A stretch of 64,000 bases of DNA from Siphonobacter sp. BAB-5405 (lineage in GTDB: Bacteria > Bacteroidota > Bacteroidia > Cytophagales > Spirosomataceae), in contig NZ_NJAG01000002.1 in the NCBI RefSeq assembly GCF_002872335.1, forward strand, positions 1 through 64,000, read 5' to 3'. Both the position numbers and the translations under genes were made by a program. Every line of letters begins with the position of its first letter. Position 1 is the first letter of the stretch. This document shows, piece after piece, positions 58,307-64,000 of this stretch. The notes below the pieces were generated by a model that had not been told where the DNA came from, searched no databases, and was given only the letters and a program-made list of their open reading frames with translations.

Positions 58307-59170
58307 ATGAGACAGCTAAAAATTTCTAAGCAGATCACTAACCGGGAAAGCCAATCGCTTGATAAGTATCTTCAAGAAATTGGTAAAGTGGATTTGCTCA
58401 CCCCGGACGAGGAGGTAGAACTGGCTCGAAGAATTCGTGAAGGTGACCAATTAGCTTTAGAGCGACTGACCAAAGCAAACTTGCGTTTCGTGGTGTCGGT
58501 AGCTAAGCAATACCAGAACCAGGGACTTTCCCTGGGCGATTTGATCAACGAAGGAAACCTGGGTTTGATTAAAGCCGCTCAGCGTTTTGACGAAACGCGT
58601 GGTTTTAAATTCATTTCGTACGCCGTATGGTGGATTCGCCAGTCGATTCTGCAGGCTTTGGCCGAACAATCACGGATTGTACGTTTGCCTTTAAACCGGG
58701 TAGGTTCTCTGAACAAAATTTCCAAGACGTTCTCCGAACTCGAACAACGTTTCGAACGGGAACCTTCACCGGAAGAACTGGCCGAAGTACTGGAAATTTC
58801 AGCGGGTGAAGTGGTCGATACCCTGAAGATCTCGGGTCGTCACGTATCCATGGATGCTCCTTTCGTACAGGGTGAAGAGAACTCTCTGCTTGACGTACTG
58901 GAAAATGACGGCGAAGACAAACCAGATTCTGGTTTGGTGAATGAGTCCTTACGGAAGGAAGTACAACGGGCCCTGTCAACGCTGACCCAACGTGAAGCTG
59001 ACGTGATCACCCTGTACTTTGGTTTGGACGGAAATCACGCCATGACTCTGGAAGAGATTGGAGAAAAATTCAATCTGACTCGGGAACGGGTTCGCCAGAT
59101 CAAGGAAAAGGCCATTCGTCGCTTACGCCATACTTCTCGTAGCAAAGCCTTAAAAACGTACTTGGGTTAA
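58307..59170 (+). CDS. rpoD: Primary RNA polymerase sigma factor (RpoD/SigA)
   Basis: Group 1 sigma-70 factor, 287 residues. The short form, lacking region 1.1 and the non-conserved insert, is normal in Bacteroidota. Regions in order: 1.2 ([31 protein letters not shown]), 2 ([56 protein letters not shown]), 3 ([32 protein letters not shown]) and 4 ([29 protein letters not shown]). It should read the TAnnTTTG promoters seen across the window. A strong terminator follows. Confidence 0.96.
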   Translation: MRQLKISKQITNRESQSLDKYLQEIGKVDLLTPDEEVELARRIREGDQLALERLTKANLRFVVSVAKQYQNQGLSLGDLINEGNLGLIKAAQRFDETRGFKFISYAVWWIRQSILQALAEQSRIVRLPLNRVGSLNKISKTFSELEQRFEREPSPEELAEVLEISAGEVVDTLKISGRHVSMDAPFVQGEENSLLDVLENDGEDKPDSGLVNESLRKEVQRALSTLTQREADVITLYFGLDGNHAMTLEEIGEKFNLTRERVRQIKEKAIRRLRHTSRSKALKTYLG

Positions 59171-59184
59171 TTTCCTAATGTAGT

Positions 59185-59230
59185 ACGGATACAAAAAAAG
59201 CCTCCACTCTGGAGCTTTTTTTGTATCCGT
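59185..59230 (+). terminator. Long hairpin terminator after the sigma factor gene
   Basis: ACGGATACAAAAAAAGC and its complement enclose CTCCA...TGGAG, a stem of about 21 bp with one bulged base and a T-run. Confidence 0.92.
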
Positions 59231-59261
59231 TGTTATCTATCCAATCAATCCTGTTTTCCTA

Positions 59262-59269
59262 TAACTTTG
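59262..59269 (+). promoter_or_regulatory. TAnnTTTG box 8 nt from the menD start
   Basis: TAACTTTG ends 7 nt before ATG 59277. The predicted start point lies within 0-4 nt of the ATG, so menD mRNA may be leaderless. Confidence 0.6.
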
Positions 59270-59276
59270 CTGGCGT

Positions 59277-60986
59277 ATGATCTTGCAACCCTTATTGGAT
59301 CTGGCCGAACTTTGTGTACGCCGTGGGATTCATCACGCCGTCATTGCTCCTGGTTCCCGCTCCGCCGCCCTTACGCTGGCTTTCGCCCGTCACCCGCATA
59401 TTCAAACCAAGGTTATACCCGACGAACGGGCTGCCGGATACATTGCCTTGGGTATGGCCCAGCAACTGGGCCAGCCCGTCGCACTGATTTGTACTTCGGG
59501 TACGGCCGCTCTTAATTTTGCTCCCGCTGTTGCGGAAGCTTATTTTCTTGGTGTACCTCTGTTGGTACTCACTGCCGACCGTCCCCCCGAATGGATTCAC
59601 CAGCAGGATGGACAAATGATTCATCAGGATGCGGTATATGGCAAACACATCAAAGAGTCGTATTCCTTGCCCGCCGATTACGGGCATGTGGATAGTCGCT
59701 GGTTTATCGAGCGTACGGTAAATCAACTCATTAATAGTGCCCAGGAACAACCCCGGGGACCGGTACATCTGAACGTACCCATCCGGGAGCCCTTCTATCC
59801 GAAGCCCGACGAAACTTTTACCTACGGATCACCGCGTACCATCAACCGGGTTGTTGAGCAGCGAACTCTGCCGCAGGAAACCTGGGAAGAATTGATCGGG
59901 TTACTCGAAGATACCGACCGCGTACTGATTCTGGCGGGACAGCAGGTGATTAATGAATCCTTACTGGAAATTCTGGATCAGCTAAAAAATGAATTTGCCT
60001 TCCCGGTAGTAGGGGAGGTGATATCCAATTTGTCGAGTCATTCCTTCCTCACGCACCCGGATATTTTTCTGGGTAGTACGCAACCGCAGGATGAACGGTG
60101 TCCGGAAGTACTGATTACGTTTGGAGATTCCTTCGTGTCCAAAAATCTGAAGTTATTCTTTCGGAAGTATAAGCCTAGGTACCACTATCATATCTCCTTT
60201 CGTCGGGAGCTGATTGATCCGTTTCAAACGTTGACTCAGCAACTGGCGATCGAGCCGGAAGTCTTCTTTCACACATTGTTGGAAACGCTGGACTTACGAG
60301 CCTTTCGGCAGGGGGACGAAGACCGGGACACTACCTTTCTACAAAGCTGGGAAGTGGCCGAACAAAAGGCAGTTTCCGGAATTCGGCACTTTCTGCAAAC
60401 CCGTGAAGCCTTCGGCGAATTTCAGGCCGTTGCTCAGGTCCTTGAACAAATTCCGGAATCGAGTCAGTTGCATCTGGCCAACAGTATGTCGGTTCGGTAC
60501 GCCAACTATATTGGCCTGCCTCAGCGAGTAACCGTTTTTTCCAACCGCGGGACGAGCGGAATTGATGGCTGTATGAGTACGGCTGTAGGGGCAGCCCTTA
60601 CTACTGATCAATTGGTTTTTCTTCTCATCGGGGATGTCGCGTTTTTCTACGACCGCAACGCCCTTTGGCATCCGCATGTACCGAGTAACCTGCGAATCAT
60701 TTTGATCAACAATTCGGGGGGAAGTATTTTCCGGATGATTGATGGTCCGCGTCAGCAACCCGAACTCGAAACGTATTTTGAAACGAAGCACCATACCACC
60801 GCTGAACGCACAGCACAGGATGCGGGCCTGGAGTACTATGCCATTGCCAACGAACCGGAACTGGTAAAAGCCTTACCTTCCTTTCTAAACGAGGATAAAA
60901 AAGCTAAGTTACTGGAAATCAGCAGTGACCCTGTTGCGAATCAAAAAACCTTTGACCAGTTTAAGGAGCTAATGAAAGCGATGTAA
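59277..60986 (+). CDS. menD: SEPHCHC synthase MenD
   Basis: Thiamine-diphosphate enzyme that joins 2-oxoglutarate and isochorismate in menaquinone biosynthesis, 569 residues. It has the N-terminal APGSRSAALTLAFARHP, the active-site ERAAGYIALGMAQQLGQPVALICTSGTAALNFAPAVAEAY, NRGTSGIDGCMSTAVGAA, and the ThDP motif GDVAFFYDRNALWHPHVPSNLRIILINNSGG. The length is normal. It stands alone; other men genes are not within the window. The promoter box is almost touching the ATG. Confidence 0.97.
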   Translation: MILQPLLDLAELCVRRGIHHAVIAPGSRSAALTLAFARHPHIQTKVIPDERAAGYIALGMAQQLGQPVALICTSGTAALNFAPAVAEAYFLGVPLLVLTADRPPEWIHQQDGQMIHQDAVYGKHIKESYSLPADYGHVDSRWFIERTVNQLINSAQEQPRGPVHLNVPIREPFYPKPDETFTYGSPRTINRVVEQRTLPQETWEELIGLLEDTDRVLILAGQQVINESLLEILDQLKNEFAFPVVGEVISNLSSHSFLTHPDIFLGSTQPQDERCPEVLITFGDSFVSKNLKLFFRKYKPRYHYHISFRRELIDPFQTLTQQLAIEPEVFFHTLLETLDLRAFRQGDEDRDTTFLQSWEVAEQKAVSGIRHFLQTREAFGEFQAVAQVLEQIPESSQLHLANSMSVRYANYIGLPQRVTVFSNRGTSGIDGCMSTAVGAALTTDQLVFLLIGDVAFFYDRNALWHPHVPSNLRIILINNSGGSIFRMIDGPRQQPELETYFETKHHTTAERTAQDAGLEYYAIANEPELVKALPSFLNEDKKAKLLEISSDPVANQKTFDQFKELMKAM

Positions 60987-61134
60987 GTGGTTTAGTAATG
61001 ATTTGATTATAAGTAGTTTATGAAGACACGTAAGTGATGCTTTAGTAGTCATACGGCCGTCTGAGATTTTGATAGAAAGAAACTTTCCGGGTATTGATGC
61101 GGAATACCGAATTCTCAGCGTGGACAGAAATCCA

Positions 61135-62157
61135 TCAGGAACAGCCTTTTGCTGCCTCGATGGATTTCTTTTCCTTTAACGTGGCCCCTTTCTTCCAGTA
61201 CGTGCAGGCCTCCTGATTTTTTCCGCTGGCCTGGGACGTATTCCCCAGGTAGAAGTACAGGTTTTCAACGGACGGATCCATCCGTTCTGCTTTCTTCAAC
61301 GCATCCATCGCCTGAGGGAATTGCTGTTTTTTGAAATAAAACAGTCCGAGGTTCCGATACGCCCAGGCGTTATTATCGTCCAACCGGAGGGAACGATCGA
61401 GTTCTGCTTTTGCTTCATCGAGCCGATTGAGTTCAAGTAAGGCATAGGCCCGGTTGTTAACGGAGTAGGCGAGGAGCTTGCCTTCCGTAAGCTTCACAGC
61501 CCGGTCCGCCCATTCGAGTCCCTTCTTCGGATCACCTAACATCGTGGTCACCATAGATAAGTTATTAACGGTACTCGGCTCATTCGGTCTGTATTTCAGC
61601 ACGTTCTCAAAATCCTGCCGGGCTTTTTCGTATTCTTTGCGTAATACGTACACCCATCCCCGAAAAGCATACGTGGTATAGTCAGAAGGACGAAGCTGCT
61701 CTGCTTTTTGGAAAGAAGCCATAGCTAAATCCTCCTGACCGGTCATGTACTGGGCGTTTCCCAGGAATGCCCAGGCTGTAGAAGAATCGGGAATGAATTT
61801 TACGGCTTCTTCCAGGTCTCGTAAGGCATTCGCATAGTTACCCTGCATGGAGAATAGGTTCCCACGGTTCTGGTATGTACTGCCTAATCTAGGGTTGATC
61901 TTCAGGGAGTTATTCAGATCACTCAAAGCCTTTTCATAGTTACCCTGTTGAATGTATACCAAACCGCGGTTGGTTAAAGCCTCCGGAAACTCGGGTTTTT
62001 TCTGGATGGCTTCCGTATAAAACCGTCCGGCCTGGTCGTAATCCTGCCGCAGGAGCTGATCATTCCCGCGTAAAAAAAACTGGTAAGCCTCCTGATCACG
62101 TTGTTTTCCGCAGGCCGCCATCAAAAAAAGTAGGAATATTGAAAGGAGTGTTCGCAT
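61135..62157 (-). CDS. TPR lipoprotein
   Basis: A 340-residue lipoprotein with the signal LLSIFLLFLMAACGKQ; the lipidated Cys is residue 16. Eight or more tetratricopeptide repeats follow (for example YDQAGRFYTEAIQKKPEFPEALTNRGLVYIQQGNYEKALSDLNNSLKINP). It probably scaffolds protein complexes in the envelope. ATG 62157 puts the lipobox at the expected position; the longer frame (to 62235) would overlap the divergent small gene and bury the lipobox. Confidence 0.9.
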   Translation of the reverse strand: MRTLLSIFLLFLMAACGKQRDQEAYQFFLRGNDQLLRQDYDQAGRFYTEAIQKKPEFPEALTNRGLVYIQQGNYEKALSDLNNSLKINPRLGSTYQNRGNLFSMQGNYANALRDLEEAVKFIPDSSTAWAFLGNAQYMTGQEDLAMASFQKAEQLRPSDYTTYAFRGWVYVLRKEYEKARQDFENVLKYRPNEPSTVNNLSMVTTMLGDPKKGLEWADRAVKLTEGKLLAYSVNNRAYALLELNRLDEAKAELDRSLRLDDNNAWAYRNLGLFYFKKQQFPQAMDALKKAERMDPSVENLYFYLGNTSQASGKNQEACTYWKKGATLKEKKSIEAAKGCS

Positions 62158-62208
62158 CTTCGTAGAAAGAAAGCCTTGAGTCTTTATTAATTCGTAAACT
62201 GTACGCTT

Positions 62209-62454
62209 ATGCATTTTATCAGTGAAGTTCAACATCCGTCCTGTAAAATCAGTCTGTATTCCTGGAACAATCGCTATATCATCAAGATAGAGGCGGGGGC
62301 TCTGGAGCAGACCTACAAGATTAATGAATACGACATTTCTAGTGAGGAAGACTTAAAAGAATTGTTGACGGGTCCGTTTATCGACAAGGTAATGGCTCGT
62401 TTTGAATCCATGGCTCGGGACTGGGAAGAAGCCTTGGAAGAAATCGAAGATTAA
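62209..62454 (+). CDS. Conserved small hypothetical protein
   Basis: An 81-residue soluble protein, probably a conserved Cytophagales family but not named. It has a beta-rich N-terminal half (CKISLYSWNNRYIIKIEAGALEQTYKINEYDIS) and an acidic helical C-terminus (MARFESMARDWEEALEEIED). No motif indicates function. It starts 51 nt from the TPR lipoprotein gene, divergent. Confidence 0.75.
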   Translation: MHFISEVQHPSCKISLYSWNNRYIIKIEAGALEQTYKINEYDISSEEDLKELLTGPFIDKVMARFESMARDWEEALEEIED

Positions 62455-62506
62455 GAGTAAAAAACCTAGACAAGCCTGTTTGCAACGGATAAACGACCTC
62501 TTTTGT

Positions 62507-62546
62507 ATTTAGTATTATACTAACTAATGAATACTAAATGTTTTTT
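62507..62546. terminator. AT-rich hairpin with T-run
   Basis: ATTTAGTATT pairs exactly with AATACTAAAT (62530-62539), followed by TTTTTT, between the convergent small gene and M61 gene. The AT-rich stem makes it a weak terminator; a nearby GCCTGT/ACAGGC pair may add to it. Confidence 0.5.
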
Positions 62547-62579
62547 AGTAGGATTATTCGCTGTAGACAGGCCTTTTTC

Positions 62580-64000
62580 TTAGGCAGTTTCGGAGCCCAG
62601 CCATACCCATTTACTGAACAATTCTACTTGCTCCGGACTTGGGTTTTCGTTGCGAACAATGACTAGTTTTTGCAGGGAATTTGACTGCAGTTCCACTTCG
62701 AAAATCCGAACGATACCCGCCCGCCGAACTTCGATGAGTACTTCTTCACCCGGCTGTTTAGTTGCTAGGAATCGCGGCAAATCCGTAATCGGCTGACCAT
62801 CGATACTGATCAGTTCGTCGAAGGCATTCAGGCCTGCCTGACAGGCGGGTGAACCTTTCAGTACATGCTGAATGCTCGGACGGCCGGAAGCCAGATGAAT
62901 ACCCAGATACGCTTGCTGAGCATCCAGTTCATTTTCTACATGACAACCTACGTATTGCAAGTATCGGTCAATGTCCAGCGGAGCCGTACCCCAGATGTAG
63001 TCCTGGAAAAAAGACTCCATGCTCTGGCCTGCGACTTGTTCAATGGTCGTCTGAATTTCCTGCTCGGTGAAGCCTCGATTGGCTTCCAGGTAGTACGTTT
63101 GGTATAACGACCGTAAGACATCATCCAGCGAACGTTCACCCGCCGTGGCGTGCAGAATCTCCAGGTTCAGTAAAGTGGTTACGGCAGCTCCTTTGGTATA
63201 ATAAGAGCTCTGGCTATTGATCGAATTTTCGTTGGGTCGATAGTACTTGATCCAGGCATCCCAGCTTGCTTCCGCCAGCGACTGTATCCGTGTACCGGGC
63301 GTGTTCACCACGTAGGTAAAGTCGTTGGCTACATCGCTCAGGTATTTGTCTACGGAACTCAAGCCCGCCCGCCGAAGAATGTGATTGTCATACATACTGG
63401 TGAAGCCTTCGGCAACCCAGAGCTGGTGCGTATAGTTTTCGTTCTCGTAGTCGAAAGGCCCCAGCTCAATGGGCCGAATCCGTTTGACGTTCCAGAGGTG
63501 AAAATACTCGTGAGCCACCAGTCCTAGAAAGTTCGCATACAACGATTCCTGGGCGTACGTATTCCGGTTCGTCTGAAGGGTGGTACAGTGCAGGTGTTCC
63601 AGTCCGCCGCTGCCACCGGTTGTATGGTGTACGATGAATAGATACCGCTGGCAGGGGTGCGTACCTACAACCGTCAGAGCGGCTTCGCAGATCCGTTTGT
63701 AATCGGCTTTCAGTTGTTCTTCATCCACGGGAGCGTGCGTACCCACTAAGGCAATCTCATGAGGAATGCCACAGGCCTCGAAATGAAGTACCTGATGCGT
63801 ACCGATCTCGATGGGGGAGTCTACCAGCAGATCATAATTCTCGGCCCGGTACGTAAAGGATTTTCCGGGTAGGGCAGGCAGAGCTACCGACACGCGGGTC
63901 CAGTCCCGGTACGGCTCAACGACCAGATCAGCGGGCTGATGCTTGAATTCGTCGGTATACAGGAAGGTAGCGGCTCCGGTAGCGTAGCCGTGTTGATCGT
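62580..64000 (-). CDS. M61 family glycyl aminopeptidase with PDZ domain (5' end outside window)
   Basis: At least 473 residues; the frame stays open to the window edge, so the true start lies beyond 64000. The zinc peptidase signature is GLVAHEYFHLWNVKRIRP (HExxH) with the third ligand in LWVAEGFTSMYDNH. A C-terminal PDZ domain follows (about the last 120 residues of the gene, GIHLASGRPSIQHVLKGSPACQAGLNAFDELISIDGQPI). The M61 family hydrolyses peptides with N-terminal Gly or Ala. No terminal sorting domain is seen. Location (periplasm or cytoplasm) depends on the missing N-terminus. Confidence 0.92.
   Translation of the reverse strand, partial: DQHGYATGAATFLYTDEFKHQPADLVVEPYRDWTRVSVALPALPGKSFTYRAENYDLLVDSPIEIGTHQVLHFEACGIPHEIALVGTHAPVDEEQLKADYKRICEAALTVVGTHPCQRYLFIVHHTTGGSGGLEHLHCTTLQTNRNTYAQESLYANFLGLVAHEYFHLWNVKRIRPIELGPFDYENENYTHQLWVAEGFTSMYDNHILRRAGLSSVDKYLSDVANDFTYVVNTPGTRIQSLAEASWDAWIKYYRPNENSINSQSSYYTKGAAVTTLLNLEILHATAGERSLDDVLRSLYQTYYLEANRGFTEQEIQTTIEQVAGQSMESFFQDYIWGTAPLDIDRYLQYVGCHVENELDAQQAYLGIHLASGRPSIQHVLKGSPACQAGLNAFDELISIDGQPITDLPRFLATKQPGEEVLIEVRRAGIVRIFEVELQSNSLQKLVIVRNENPSPEQVELFSKWVWLGSETA

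Noticed and set aside
1-64000. Prophage, insertion sequence, toxin-antitoxin or defence system
   Set aside because: No transposase, integrase, phage structural, restriction or toxin-like protein was found among the supported genes.

Overview
The window reads as a chromosomal segment of a Bacteroidota bacterium, most likely order Cytophagales (Spirosomaceae-like); I cannot name the genus. The evidence is a GldC homologue, two secreted proteins with type IX secretion (T9SS) sorting domains, a menaquinone gene (menD), the long form of IspG, a short primary sigma factor, DUF2911/DUF3127/DUF4197 proteins, and many promoters of the Bacteroidota -7 type TAnnTTTG in place of E. coli-like boxes. Shine-Dalgarno sequences are mostly absent. 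Where the TAnnTTTG box could be placed it was used to choose starts, because several longest ORFs begin upstream of, or inside, the promoter.

Layout. 0-5.8 kb: small membrane protein, lipoyl E2 acyltransferase, cinA, DUF4197 protein, gldC, secreted thioredoxin-like protein. 5.9-12.1 kb (minus): uxaC, TPR protein, MmcQ/YjbR protein, tiny membrane protein, ispG, FHS sugar transporter. 12.5-17.2 kb: queD-folE overlapping pair, an SPFH/stomatin gene broken by a frameshift, CDF metal transporter, NUDIX hydrolase, LysE exporter. 17.3-25.8 kb: CapA-like protein, GH3-family protein, surE, GNAT, trhO, deoxynucleoside kinase, two poorly known proteins, DEDDh exonuclease-BRCT fusion. 25.8-29.4 kb is gene-poor: a 1.57-kb stretch with a tandem 183-bp repeat carrying near-identical hairpins, a hypothetical gene, and a PAS-only protein. 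29.4-41 kb: tRNA-Leu, DUF3127 protein, elbB, a frameshifted comEC, M43 metalloprotease, phoH, dnaB, flippase, acyltransferase, rlmD. 41-49.2 kb: T9SS type B protein, SDR, TPR-SH3 protein, two tRNA-Lys, glycosyltransferase-like membrane protein, TetR-like plus ABC1-kinase pair. 49.3-64 kb: DUF2911, dCMP deaminase, SlyD-like FKBP, ACP phosphodiesterase, holA, tRNA-Met, START-like protein, LptF/G permease, rpsO, pnp, primary sigma factor, menD, TPR lipoprotein, small protein, and an M61 peptidase running off the window.

How the genes work together. FolE makes dihydroneopterin triphosphate, which QueD uses, and their genes overlap by 44 nt. rpsO-pnp-sigma-menD forms a housekeeping block for translation, RNA turnover, transcription and menaquinone synthesis. 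The nucleotide-metabolism genes (surE, deoxynucleoside kinase, dCMP deaminase, NUDIX) are scattered. GldC and the T9SS cargo point to a gliding or T9SS lifestyle.

I found no CRISPR array, prophage, insertion sequence, defence island or biosynthetic cluster. The most interesting signals are subtle: three genes with reading-frame lesions (SPFH, comEC and the tail of the DUF3127 protein), one of which places an in-frame A_AAA_AAC slippery heptamer just where a -1 shift would rescue it; the tandem 183-bp hairpin units; a terminator hairpin embedded in a signal-peptide coding region; promoters so close to start codons that mRNAs may be leaderless; and a TACTTTTGCAC promoter block shared by three tRNA loci.
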